Positions 1 to 8,565 of a stretch of DNA of 64,000 bases are shown one piece after another (positions within the stretch are counted from its first letter, which is position 1; each line of letters begins with the position of its first letter). The notes below the pieces were generated by a model. The model was given only the letters and a program-made list of their open reading frames with translations. It had not been told where the DNA came from and did no database searches. The DNA is from Bradyrhizobium sp. CB2312 (GTDB lineage Bacteria > Pseudomonadota > Alphaproteobacteria > Rhizobiales > Xanthobacteraceae), in the NCBI RefSeq assembly GCF_029714425.1, contig NZ_CP121668.1:6407501-6471500 (forward strand), in the 5' to 3' direction. A program made the translations under genes and the position numbers.

Positions 1-588
1 TCCCAGTTGCGTCTTGGACTGAACGGATTGCCGTTCCGCATGTACAAGTTCAGGAAGTTCAGAGCCGATTGCGACGATCGCGGAAGTCCGCTTACGGCGA
101 TGAACGACGACCGCATGACAACGATCGGCAGAGTACTGGCTGCGTTCAAGCTGGACGAGTTTCCGCAGCTCTGGAACATCCTGCGGGGCGACATGTCATT
201 CGTCGGTCCAAGGCCGGAAACGCTGGCATTTGCGGATTGTTTCCGAAACGGATTTGAAAAGATTCTCGAGCACAAGCCAGGCCTTGTCGGACCGTGCCAA
301 ATTCTGTTCCGACACGAAAATACGCTATTCCCTCAAGATGGCGATGTAGCCGACTTCTATAGGAAGGTCTTGTTTCCCGCCAAGGCGAAGATCGACCTGG
401 CATACTACCCCAATCGAACCATTATGTCCGATCTCTGGTGGGTTGTTCAAACCGCCTGGATCATTGTGGGAGAGCCGCTCCTCAGCTGCATACGAAAAGA
501 CCGGCCAGACGGCCGTGGCAGAAAGCCTACCGGATATATCGGTGGCACGCTCGTTTCAAAAGCCGATGGGTGTTCAAATGACGAATGA
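1..588 (+). CDS. Priming sugar-phosphate transferase, 3' part (EPS synthesis)
   Basis: The reading frame is open from the first base, so the 5' end lies outside the window; 195 residues are visible. They match the C-terminal catalytic domain of bacterial sugar transferases (WcaJ/ExoY/PssY family), which move a sugar-1-phosphate onto undecaprenyl phosphate at the inner membrane and so start polysaccharide repeat-unit assembly. Family signatures seen are MYKFRKFR near the start, LDEFPQLWNILRGD, and SFVGPRPE, followed by KPGLVGP (the usual RPGITG position is slightly altered). The stop overlaps the start of the next gene, which suggests co-translation with the epimerase. The membrane-anchoring N-terminus cannot be judged. 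The family is clear; the sugar substrate is unknown. Confidence 0.9.
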   Translation, partial: SQLRLGLNGLPFRMYKFRKFRADCDDRGSPLTAMNDDRMTTIGRVLAAFKLDEFPQLWNILRGDMSFVGPRPETLAFADCFRNGFEKILEHKPGLVGPCQILFRHENTLFPQDGDVADFYRKVLFPAKAKIDLAYYPNRTIMSDLWWVVQTAWIIVGEPLLSCIRKDRPDGRGRKPTGYIGGTLVSKADGCSNDE

Positions 589-1615
589 AAGGCGAACTGC
601 GCTGCTCGTGGGTGGGGCCGGCTATGTGGGCTCAGTGATCACCGGTCATCTCCTTAGGAACGGCTGGCATGTTCGCTGCCTCGATCAGCTCATCTACAGG
701 AACGAGAGCTGTGTCTGGCCTTATCTGAGCTATCCGCAATACGAATTCTTGCACGGCGATATTCGCGATCCGCGTCTCGCCGCCCAGGCCTTGAAGAACG
801 TTGACGATGTCGTTCTGCTCGCCGGCCTCGTCGGCGACCCCATCACGAGCAAGTATCCTGACGAGAGCCACTCTATCAATCGAAACGGCGTCGGGTTCTT
901 CATCGACGCCGTTCAACATCACCCTGTCGATCGGCTCGTCTTTGTGTCCACCTGCTCGAATTATGGCCTTGTGGAGGAGGACACCGCGGTCGACGAGAAT
1001 TACCCGCTTGCGCCACTTTCCCTTTACGCCAAGCACAAGGTCGAGATGGAGCAGAAGATCCTAGGCCTCAAAGGAAAGGTTGATTTTCATCCAACGGTCC
1101 TGCGCTTTGCGACCGCTTTTGGTCTTTCCTCGCGAATGCGGTTCGATCTCACCGTCAACGAATTTGTGCGCGAACTCCATTTGGGGAACGAACTGCTGGT
1201 GTTCGACCCAAAGACCTGGCGCCCATACTGTCACGTTCGTGATTTTGCCCGCGCGATCGAACAAGTCCTCCGCGCCCCCACCAGCAAAGTTGCTTTCGAA
1301 GTCTTCAACGTGGGCTGTGAGGAGAACAACTTCACCAAGCTGATGGTGGTCGAGGAGATCATGAGGCATATCCCGCGATCGAAAGTGACCTATCAGGAAC
1401 GCGGCGCGGACCCCCGGAATTACCGGGTGAATTTCGACAAGATCCGGCGGGTGTTGAATTTCAGTCCTGAAATCAGCGTCCAGCAAGGCATCAGCGAGAT
1501 TCTCGCGGCCTTGAGCCAGGGCCTGTTCGACAACGTCGAAGAGCAGAGACACTTCTTCGGGAACTACGAGATCTTCCTTCCCACCGCCCTCGCTGACCTG
1601 AAGAGGGCGGTCTAA
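578..1615 (+). CDS. NAD-dependent sugar epimerase/dehydratase
   Basis: Extended short-chain dehydrogenase of 345 residues. The Rossmann dinucleotide site is GGAGYVG near the N-terminus, and the catalytic pair is Y150xxxK154 (YAKHK), with the preceding STCSNYG supplying the usual Ser/Thr. Such enzymes convert nucleotide sugars (epimerase or 4,6-dehydratase type) in the cytoplasm. Position inside the EPS operon implies that it makes an activated sugar for the polymer. An ATG at 578 overlaps the upstream stop by 11 bases; another in-frame ATG at 566 is possible, and neither has a strong ribosome site. The specific substrate cannot be read from the sequence. Confidence 0.88.
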   Translation: MTNERRTALLVGGAGYVGSVITGHLLRNGWHVRCLDQLIYRNESCVWPYLSYPQYEFLHGDIRDPRLAAQALKNVDDVVLLAGLVGDPITSKYPDESHSINRNGVGFFIDAVQHHPVDRLVFVSTCSNYGLVEEDTAVDENYPLAPLSLYAKHKVEMEQKILGLKGKVDFHPTVLRFATAFGLSSRMRFDLTVNEFVRELHLGNELLVFDPKTWRPYCHVRDFARAIEQVLRAPTSKVAFEVFNVGCEENNFTKLMVVEEIMRHIPRSKVTYQERGADPRNYRVNFDKIRRVLNFSPEISVQQGISEILAALSQGLFDNVEEQRHFFGNYEIFLPTALADLKRAV

Positions 1616-1676
1616 GAAGGACCGTGGGTCTCCAAATCGCGAAGCAATAAGGGCTGGTTGCATTGGGAGTTCATCC

Positions 1677-2948
1677 ATGAAGTGCAAAAAGCGGAGCAAG
1701 TGCTCTGCCGGCCTCCTGCTAGGTCCGTGCGCGGCAATTTTGCTCATCGCGACAAGTGGACAGTCCCTTGCCGCGCCTTACAAGCTCGAACCCGGCGATA
1801 CCATCGAGATTTCGATCGGCGGCCTCCCGGACCAACGCAGCCGTACACAAATCCAGATGGACGGAACCATTCCCCTTCCGGGAGGGGGATCGGTTGAAGT
1901 TGCGGGCCTGACCCCCGCCCAGATGCAGAGCCGCATCGAGACGCTGCTGCAAGCAAGGATACTGCGTCAGCGGCTGACCGACGGACGCGACCAGGCATTC
2001 GTGGTCAAGCCGGGCGATGTCATGGCAACCGTAGCGGAATACCGGCCGGTCTACGTTTCCGGCGATGTACTCACACCTGGGCAGCAGGCCTATCGAGCTT
2101 CGATGACCGTGCGCCAGGCGGTGGCAGTCGCCGGCGGCTTCAGCCTGCTGCGATCACGCGGTGTGCAACCTGGCGCCGCCGACCCCGCGGATCTCGTGCG
2201 GGACTACCAGTCTCTCGCCACCGAATACACCAAGGAATACTTCCACATCGTCCGAACCGTTGCGGAGCTCGACGGCCGCGATACTTTCGATGCGACGCCC
2301 CCCACCGACATCTCGCTGCCTGCGAACGTGATCAGTTCGGTCGTTCAAGCCGAGAGCGACTCTCTGAAGACCTCCCAAAACGACTACCGCACGGAACGAC
2401 GGTTCCTCGAGGACGCCGTCAAGCAAACGGACGCGCAGTTCGCCACCCTTAAGAAACAGCAGGAAGGTGAAGAGAAGGGCGTGCAGGCCGACGAAGAAGA
2501 GCTCGAACGGGTCATGAAGGCATTCGGCTCCGGACTGCTGGCCAGCCCTCGCGTCAGCGAGAGCCGGCGCGCTTTGTTGCTGTCCTCGACCCGGCGCCTG
2601 CAGACGAGCGTCGAACTCATGCGGCTCCAGCGCCAACGTGAGGACTTCCTGCGGCAGACCGAACGCGTGACCAGTCAGCGCACGATCAACCTGCTCAAGG
2701 AGCAGAAAGATTCGAATGTTCGATTGGCGGATCTGCGCGTCAGAATGCAGGCCCTCAGTCAAAAACTGCAGCCGATCGGCGGCTCGGGTGCCATCCCGGT
2801 CAATGCAGGTGAACTCAATCCTGACGTGGTCGTCGTACGGCGGCAGGGTCAGAAATGGAGCAGGATTCCCGCATCCGTAGATTTTGACGTGGAGCCCGGT
2901 GACGTGATCGAAGTCGCATTGCGCCCAGCGGCGAGACTCTCCAATTGA
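1677..2948 (+). CDS. Polysaccharide export outer-membrane protein (ExoF/Wza type)
   Basis: 423 residues, close to the length of rhizobial ExoF proteins. A signal peptide (hydrophobic stretch ending TSGQSLAAPY) is followed at once by the polysaccharide export domain (YKLEPGDTIEISIGG) and a soluble-ligand-binding beta-grasp (SLBB-like) segment beginning VYVSGDVLTPGQQ. The rest is largely a charged coiled coil and then a final beta-rich piece. It should sit in the periplasm/outer membrane and pass the finished polymer out together with the ExoP-like protein downstream. The ATG has GGGAG about 9 bases upstream. It is 61 bases after the epimerase and probably in the same operon. Confidence 0.87.
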   Translation: MKCKKRSKCSAGLLLGPCAAILLIATSGQSLAAPYKLEPGDTIEISIGGLPDQRSRTQIQMDGTIPLPGGGSVEVAGLTPAQMQSRIETLLQARILRQRLTDGRDQAFVVKPGDVMATVAEYRPVYVSGDVLTPGQQAYRASMTVRQAVAVAGGFSLLRSRGVQPGAADPADLVRDYQSLATEYTKEYFHIVRTVAELDGRDTFDATPPTDISLPANVISSVVQAESDSLKTSQNDYRTERRFLEDAVKQTDAQFATLKKQQEGEEKGVQADEEELERVMKAFGSGLLASPRVSESRRALLLSSTRRLQTSVELMRLQRQREDFLRQTERVTSQRTINLLKEQKDSNVRLADLRVRMQALSQKLQPIGGSGAIPVNAGELNPDVVVVRRQGQKWSRIPASVDFDVEPGDVIEVALRPAARLSN

Positions 2949-2954
2949 CGCGAT

Positions 2955-3141
2955 AGGGGTACCCCTCCTGTACCCCTCATGGGTAAGCTCCACGTGCTCC
3001 TTCGGGAGTAGCGCGCGATTAACCCCCGGCTGCACGCGGGAAGCGTAGATCTGCCTCGCTACCCCTTACTTGATCAGGGTTAGGGTGGATGCCCTGCCCC
3101 GTCAGTAGCTGTCGGCCTCTCAGGCCGCAGTGGGGTACCCC
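2955..3141. promoter_or_regulatory. Cluster of ACCCCT/AGGGGT boxes (probable regulatory region)
   Basis: The 267-base gap between the export gene and the LuxR-type gene contains repeated boxes. AGGGGTACCCCT is a perfect palindrome at 2955-2966. ACCCCT recurs at 2972-2977, inside TACCC-ctcat-GGGTA (2971-2985). ACCCCT recurs again at 3061-3066, and GGGGTACCCC returns at 3132-3141, 75 bases before the regulator start. Spacing of 11 bases between the first two ACCCCT copies equals about one helix turn. This density is directly visible. That a DNA-binding protein, perhaps the adjacent LuxR-type regulator, uses them is inference. Confidence 0.5.
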
Positions 3142-3215
3142 CCATTCAGCGTTTACACGCTCCGCAGAGTTTGGAATCTCTGCGCCACATTCACTCCATG
3201 GCTGGGGGGATAAAA

Positions 3216-3875
3216 ATGTTCAACTTGAGCCAAGCATTGCCAAGGACCATTGCCTTGCAAAGTCATTCATCGGAAGCGATATTCAATCCTACAAATCCCT
3301 TACCGTCTGTTCATTCTGGAGCCAACAACCACAAGCAGGATGGCCTGCGCGGGGTGCTGGCGCGGATCGGTTGCGGACAGGTCCTGCTCAGGCGCGGACG
3401 AGTCGTCGAACTCAGTCCAGCCGGACGCGCGATATTGGAACGTGAGTCTCGCGCCAATGCGACCCACGAAACGCTCTATGGCGCTGTCAAGGAGCTGGTC
3501 AACCGCGCAGGCGCACAATTTCCAGCGGGCTCGACTTCCTGGCTGGCGACATCGACCAAGGAAGGGTTCACCGCTCTGATCAACCAGGTCGCGAACGCAT
3601 GGTCCGACGAGACCATCGCGCTGATCCTGCTGGATCTCGACGCGCACCCGGAGCCTTCGCCACGAACGCTGCAGCGTCTGTTCGGATTCACTGCTGCGGA
3701 AACTCAGCTCGCAATCGAGTTGGCGAGAGGCAACAACCTGATCGATATTGCTCGTACGCGACGACTAAGTCGAACGACAGTACGCTCACAGCTTGCTTCT
3801 CTGTTCGCGAAAACGCAGACACGCCGGCAGGCCGACCTCATCGCGCTGTTGGGGCGTCTCGCCGTTTTGCCTTAG
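3216..3875 (+). CDS. LuxR-type transcriptional regulator of the EPS locus
   Basis: 219 residues. The last ~65 residues form a LuxR/FixJ-type helix-turn-helix (FTAAETQLAIELARGN, then IARTRRLSRTTVRSQLASLF, ending in the KTQTRRQADLIALL segment). The N-terminal part has no receiver Asp signature and no recognised ligand domain, so the input is unknown. Start chosen at ATG 3216 because GGGGGGA lies 5 bases upstream; the frame is open further upstream but without such a site. It lies between polymer export and glycosyltransferase genes on the same strand, so control of EPS production is the natural guess. The ACCCCT boxes just upstream are candidate sites for it or for its own regulator. Confidence 0.82.
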   Translation: MFNLSQALPRTIALQSHSSEAIFNPTNPLPSVHSGANNHKQDGLRGVLARIGCGQVLLRRGRVVELSPAGRAILERESRANATHETLYGAVKELVNRAGAQFPAGSTSWLATSTKEGFTALINQVANAWSDETIALILLDLDAHPEPSPRTLQRLFGFTAAETQLAIELARGNNLIDIARTRRLSRTTVRSQLASLFAKTQTRRQADLIALLGRLAVLP

Positions 3876-4121
3876 GCAGCAACGACGCACGGGGCACACT
3901 TCGAATGTCGTGCCGCGGTCGCCCTGGTATTGCGCCCGCGTCACCCCACCTTTGCACGCTCTGCTCGAGCACGGGCCCGGCGCTATCCCTATCGCTCATT
4001 CGAACGAATGAAGACAACGCTCAAGCGCCTCCTAAGCTATTCTCGGCCTCTTTTCCGGGACGCAAATGTCGTTCGTGCAAACTAACACCTTGTCGAGCTT
4101 GTGAAGCCGAAAGGAACTAAC

Positions 4122-5309
4122 ATGGCGCCGCACTTGCTCTGCGTAGGAGGCGAGGATCACGCTCTGCGAATCCCTTTCCTGCTGGCTCTGCAGAACCGCG
4201 GCCTGCGGGTGAGCGCGGCAGGAACAGGTGCAGCAGGTGCTTTCGCAGAGAATGGCATCTCCTATCATCAATATCAGTTCGACAGATTTGGCGTGGGTCT
4301 TTCCGACAGCGCTTCGATGGGACAGCTGGCGCAGGTCGTGAAGCGCGCCTGTCCCGACGTCATCCAGACGTTTGACACCAAGCCAAACCTGCTCGCACCA
4401 TTGGCGCTTCGCGGCTCCGTGCCCGTTGTGCGTACGATTAACGGAATGGGATGGGTATTTTCCTCGACAGAACCGAGAGCTCTGGCCTTCCGTCCCTTCT
4501 ATCTTGCCATGCAACGCCTGGCTGCCTGCTGGACCGCAGCAACGGTATTCCAGAACAAAGCCGACAAGAGCTTCTTCCACAGATACCGTCTTCTTGGAAA
4601 AAGCCTGTCAACGGTCATCGGAAGCTCGGGAATCGATACCGCCGCCTTCGAGACGGCTCAGGCGCGGATGGCTTCGCCTGCGGTGCTACGGGCCGAACTC
4701 GGGCTGGACGATGCCGAAATCGTGGTTACCGTAAGTCGCCTAACCGTACAGAAGGGCATCGCGACGCTGCTCGAAGCGGCGCAAATCGTTCATCAGGTCC
4801 GGCCAAAGGCTCGCTTCCTGCTGGTCGGTCCGCGCGAAAGTGAGGGCCCATTCGCCATAGACCAGGCACTGATTGAACGCCATGCACCCTATGTGGTTGC
4901 GACCGGTGCGAGATCCGATATCCCGGCGCTTCTGGGCATCGCCGACCTCTTTGCCTTTCCGACCGAATATCGCGAAGGCATTCCTCGCGTTCTACTGGAA
5001 GCCGGGCTGGCCGGCGTACCGATCGTCGCTTCCCGCATGCCTGGGTGCGATGATGTCGTCGTCGAAGACTGGAACGGCCGCCTTGTCCCGCCGCGCGACC
5101 CGCGCGCACTCGCGGCAGCAATTCTCGATCTGCTCCAGGATTCCGCTCATGCCAAGATCATGGGTCAGCGCTCGATCGAGATGGTGCGGCAGGAGTTTGA
5201 CCTGAACGTCGTGGCCGATCGCTATGCGGAGGTCTACAGCCACCTACTTTCTCTCAGCCGCTCATGTGACGAACGGGTGGCCGCCTACAGCAGCAGTGCA
5301 GTACAATGA
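4122..5309 (+). CDS. Family 4 glycosyltransferase
   Basis: 395-residue GT-B fold retaining glycosyltransferase. The C-terminal nucleotide-sugar domain shows VSRLTVQKGIATLLEAA and FPTEYREGIPRVLLEAGLAG with the E(x7)E-type signature and the following VPIVAS; the N-terminal half begins with LLCVGGEDHALRIPFLLAL. It should add a sugar to the lipid-linked EPS repeat unit at the cytoplasmic face. ATG 4122 is preceded by AAGGA six bases upstream; a GTG at 4101 is in frame but less well placed. Its stop overlaps the next start by 4 bases (ATGA). The 246 bases before it hold no gene I can support. Confidence 0.87.
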   Translation: MAPHLLCVGGEDHALRIPFLLALQNRGLRVSAAGTGAAGAFAENGISYHQYQFDRFGVGLSDSASMGQLAQVVKRACPDVIQTFDTKPNLLAPLALRGSVPVVRTINGMGWVFSSTEPRALAFRPFYLAMQRLAACWTAATVFQNKADKSFFHRYRLLGKSLSTVIGSSGIDTAAFETAQARMASPAVLRAELGLDDAEIVVTVSRLTVQKGIATLLEAAQIVHQVRPKARFLLVGPRESEGPFAIDQALIERHAPYVVATGARSDIPALLGIADLFAFPTEYREGIPRVLLEAGLAGVPIVASRMPGCDDVVVEDWNGRLVPPRDPRALAAAILDLLQDSAHAKIMGQRSIEMVRQEFDLNVVADRYAEVYSHLLSLSRSCDERVAAYSSSAVQ

Positions 5310-6562
5310 TCGGTAGTGCCCTTCTTGCGCTTGGCCTCGTGCTTGGGACAGCATCGCAGCTGCGCCTGCCCGGAGTCCCCCTGGGGATCGGCGAGGTGTG
5401 CCTCGTCCTCTGGCTCGGTCTCGCATCCCTGCATCTCCTGACCATACCGAAAATCTGCAACGCTACAGCTCTGCTCTGCCTTCTTGCATTCTGGGCCTGT
5501 TTTGTCTGTATCCAGAGTTTCGGGGCATTCCTCGCGCTGCTGCGTCCGGAAATCGTCGATCCCGAGCTCGTGCTGCACGACATCTTCGCGTATCTCCTGG
5601 TGGCGGCCGTCACCTGCTTGGTTGCGGCGACGATGAAACCCGAAGGCGCTCTACGGCAATCGCTGTGGTTCCTGATCGGGTTCTGGATGATCGCGATGGC
5701 CGCCCAATTTGCGTTGGGCTGGAACTACCTCAACATCTCTTCGGTCAATCCATGGTATTGGGATCGGTTTCGTGGATGGTCGGAGAATCCAAACCAGCTT
5801 GCAATCTACTGTGCGGTTTTCACGCCGCTGTCGCTCCACATGGCTCTCACAGCCAAGCGATTTGGCCGCCTCGTCGCAGTACTGAGCTGCATCGCAACGT
5901 TCGTCGTAGGCCGGCTGACGAAGAGCGACACCTTCCTCATCTCGATGTCGCTCTCGATTCCCCTCTTGCTTGCGCTGCGCCTGCGAAGCTGGCTCACGTC
6001 ACCTGAACATCGCCGGAGCCTGCGTTTTGCGGCCGCAACGCTCGTCATGGTGGCCATGGTTCCCCTTTCACTCTCACTGCTGCCCTACGCAGCGGCGACG
6101 GCGAATGATGTCGAGGGGTTGGCGGCCGGCATGATGAAGGATCGCGGCGGCGAAGGAACGAAGGCGACCGCCAATCTGCGGCTGAGCCTTTGGCAGGACG
6201 CTTTGCATGCCGGACTGGAGTCCGGATCGCTCGGCCTTGGGCCTGGACCGCACCTGGAGAAACCAACTGGCATCACGGACAAGGGTGTCGCACTCCCGGT
6301 GGAAGCTCACAGCACGATCCTGGACGTCTTCACCCAGGCCGGGCTGCCTGGCGTCATCGTCATCTTCAGCTTGCTCGCGGGCACGCTTGCCGTCCTGCTC
6401 CGCGCGCGCCTTGACGCTTTGTCCGTGCTCATCTTTGCGCTTGCCGTCTTCAGCATCAGCCATTTCATCCTGCGTCATCCGACCGTGTGGTTTGCCGTCA
6501 CTCTTGGCCTCATCCTGGGCTTCGATCGGCGATCATGGGCGCATGCGCGCACTAAAGGTTAA
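5306..6562 (+). CDS. O-antigen ligase/polymerase-like membrane protein (Wzy type)
   Basis: 418 residues with about ten to twelve hydrophobic segments, a larger soluble loop around residues 260-340, and the pattern WSENPNQLA followed later by GLGPGPH, as in Wzy/WaaL-type proteins (O-antigen ligase family). Such proteins polymerise lipid-linked repeat units on the periplasmic side. It starts inside the stop codon of the glycosyltransferase gene (ATGA overlap) and ends 3 bases before asparagine synthase, so it lies in a tight operon. Polymerase is preferred over ligase because the neighbours are EPS export genes and no lipopolysaccharide core gene is seen. Confidence 0.78.
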   Translation: MIGSALLALGLVLGTASQLRLPGVPLGIGEVCLVLWLGLASLHLLTIPKICNATALLCLLAFWACFVCIQSFGAFLALLRPEIVDPELVLHDIFAYLLVAAVTCLVAATMKPEGALRQSLWFLIGFWMIAMAAQFALGWNYLNISSVNPWYWDRFRGWSENPNQLAIYCAVFTPLSLHMALTAKRFGRLVAVLSCIATFVVGRLTKSDTFLISMSLSIPLLLALRLRSWLTSPEHRRSLRFAAATLVMVAMVPLSLSLLPYAAATANDVEGLAAGMMKDRGGEGTKATANLRLSLWQDALHAGLESGSLGLGPGPHLEKPTGITDKGVALPVEAHSTILDVFTQAGLPGVIVIFSLLAGTLAVLLRARLDALSVLIFALAVFSISHFILRHPTVWFAVTLGLILGFDRRSWAHARTKG

Positions 6563-6565
6563 GCC

Positions 6566-8554
6566 ATGTGCGGGATAACCGGGATACTTCAGACGCAACA
6601 TGCTGCTCGATCCGCGGATCTGACGGCGATCGGAACGATGACAGCTCGTCTACGTCACCGCGGTCCCGATGCGGACGGATTCTGGAGCGACCGGGATGCC
6701 GGGATTGCGTTCGGACATCGGAGGCTCGCCATCATCGATCTTTCCGATGCTGGCCGGCAACCGATGCTTTCGGGCAGCGGCCGCTTCGTCATTACATTCA
6801 ACGGCGAGATCTACAACTACAAGTCATTGCGCGGAGAGCTTGAGCGCGAAGGCAAACAGTTCGTCGGCAATAGCGATACGGAGGTGTTGCTGGGACTGAT
6901 CGAGAGATGGGGTCTCGAGAAGGCTCTCCAGCGCAGCAATGGCATGTTTGCGCTCGCCGTGTGGGACCGCCGGACCCGCATTCTCCATCTGGCGCGCGAT
7001 CGAATGGGAAAGAAGCCGCTCTATATCGCGCGGACGCCGCATGCGCTGGTGTTCGCGTCGGAGCTCAAGGCCATTGCTGCATTTCCCGACTTTCATCAAG
7101 AGATCGACTCAGGAGCCGTCGCCGAGTTTCTCACCCGCGGCTGGTTGCCGGAAGACCAGTGTATTTGGCGGGGCGTCTTCAAACTGCCTCCCGGAACCAT
7201 CCTTTCCGTCCGCGCAGCGGATCTCGCGGTCTCGCGCGACGCGGCAGCGCTACGAGAGAACGCGCGCTCCTGGTGGTCCTTGAGCGATGTCGCTCGCGCC
7301 GGTCGCGGAATGCTGGCGCCGGCGGACGACCGACAGCTGGTCTCGCAGGCTTCCCAGCTACTGGAGGCCGCAGTCGCCGACCGAATGGTTGCGGACGTGC
7401 CGGTCGGGTTGTTCCTATCGGGCGGAATAGACAGCTCCACCGTCGTGGCTCTGATGCAGGCCCAATCCAGTCGGCCGGTGCGAACGTATACGATCGGTTT
7501 CGGCGAGCGCGCCTTTGACGAGACGGACAACGCCGCGGCCGTGGCACGGCATCTCGGCACCAGCCATACCGAGCTACGCGTCACGCCCGCCGAAGCCAGA
7601 GCGGTTATTCCCGAGCTTCCAACGGTCTGGGACGAGCCGTTTGCCGATGAGTCGCAGATCCCGACGCTGCTTCTGTCACGGCTCGCACGGCGGGAAGTCA
7701 CCGTTGCGCTTTCGGGCGACGGAGGCGACGAGTGCTTCGCCGGCTATTCCAGGCACGTTCTGTGCGCCCGCCTTGCGCCTCTGCTGAACTCCAGCCAGCC
7801 AATAAGGACGATGGCCGCATCAGGCGTGGCGCTGCTCGGACGCGGCATGCGCGAAAGCGTCGTGGAAGCCCTCCATCTTCCAGGTTGGTTGCAGCGGATG
7901 ACGCACAGCGACCGGATCAATCGCCTGGCAAACCTCATTGGCAGCGAGGACGTCGCCGGCATGTACCGCAGGTCGACACAGCTCACCGAGCTGCAGTTGA
8001 CACAGGCTCATCCGGGTGGAGATTCTGACTCGATTCCGCCGCTCGACGATCTTCTGTCCGAGTTTATCGTTCGGGACATGCTCGGATATCTTCCGAGCGA
8101 TATTCTCGTAAAGCTCGATCGTGCCAGCATGGCGACGAGCCTAGAGGCGCGCTGCCCCCTTCTCGACCATCGCGTTGTCGAGTTCAGCTGGTCGCTGCCG
8201 AACTCCGCGAAGGTGCGTCATGGCCAAGGGAAATGGCTCTTGCGCCAAGTTCTTGGCCGCTATCTGCCCCAGCATCTGTTCGAGCGACCGAAACAGGGCT
8301 TTGACGTACCCATCGGTGCCTGGCTGAAGGGACCGCTTCGTTCATGGGCGTCGGACCTCCTGTCGGAGTCGCGTCTTCGCAACCAGCATCTGCTGGACGC
8401 CGCGCGCGTGCAGGACTGCTGGCTTCAACATCTTAGCGGCCGCCGGCATTTTTCGCGCGCGCTGTGGGCTGTCCTCATGCTGCAATCTTGGCTCGACACG
8501 CCGGTTGCCTGCGAGACGTCCCCACTGGCGGGCGCGATGGAACCGGCGCAGTAA
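6566..8554 (+). CDS. asnB: Glutamine-hydrolysing asparagine synthase
   Basis: 662 residues, typical for AsnB. The catalytic N-terminal Cys2 of the class II glutaminase domain is present (MCGITGI), with HRGPDADG and FNGEIYNY. The C-terminal synthetase domain has the PP-loop SGGIDSST and later ALSGDGGDE and LEARCPLLD. It makes asparagine, or amidates a related carboxylate, from ATP and glutamine. Copies within polysaccharide clusters are common and may amidate or amino-acylate sugar acids rather than serve general metabolism. The NRPS-like gene downstream makes that reading attractive here, but it is inference. Confidence 0.92.
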   Translation: MCGITGILQTQHAARSADLTAIGTMTARLRHRGPDADGFWSDRDAGIAFGHRRLAIIDLSDAGRQPMLSGSGRFVITFNGEIYNYKSLRGELEREGKQFVGNSDTEVLLGLIERWGLEKALQRSNGMFALAVWDRRTRILHLARDRMGKKPLYIARTPHALVFASELKAIAAFPDFHQEIDSGAVAEFLTRGWLPEDQCIWRGVFKLPPGTILSVRAADLAVSRDAAALRENARSWWSLSDVARAGRGMLAPADDRQLVSQASQLLEAAVADRMVADVPVGLFLSGGIDSSTVVALMQAQSSRPVRTYTIGFGERAFDETDNAAAVARHLGTSHTELRVTPAEARAVIPELPTVWDEPFADESQIPTLLLSRLARREVTVALSGDGGDECFAGYSRHVLCARLAPLLNSSQPIRTMAASGVALLGRGMRESVVEALHLPGWLQRMTHSDRINRLANLIGSEDVAGMYRRSTQLTELQLTQAHPGGDSDSIPPLDDLLSEFIVRDMLGYLPSDILVKLDRASMATSLEARCPLLDHRVVEFSWSLPNSAKVRHGQGKWLLRQVLGRYLPQHLFERPKQGFDVPIGAWLKGPLRSWASDLLSESRLRNQHLLDAARVQDCWLQHLSGRRHFSRALWAVLMLQSWLDTPVACETSPLAGAMEPAQ

Positions 8555-8565
8555 AGGAGTGCGCG

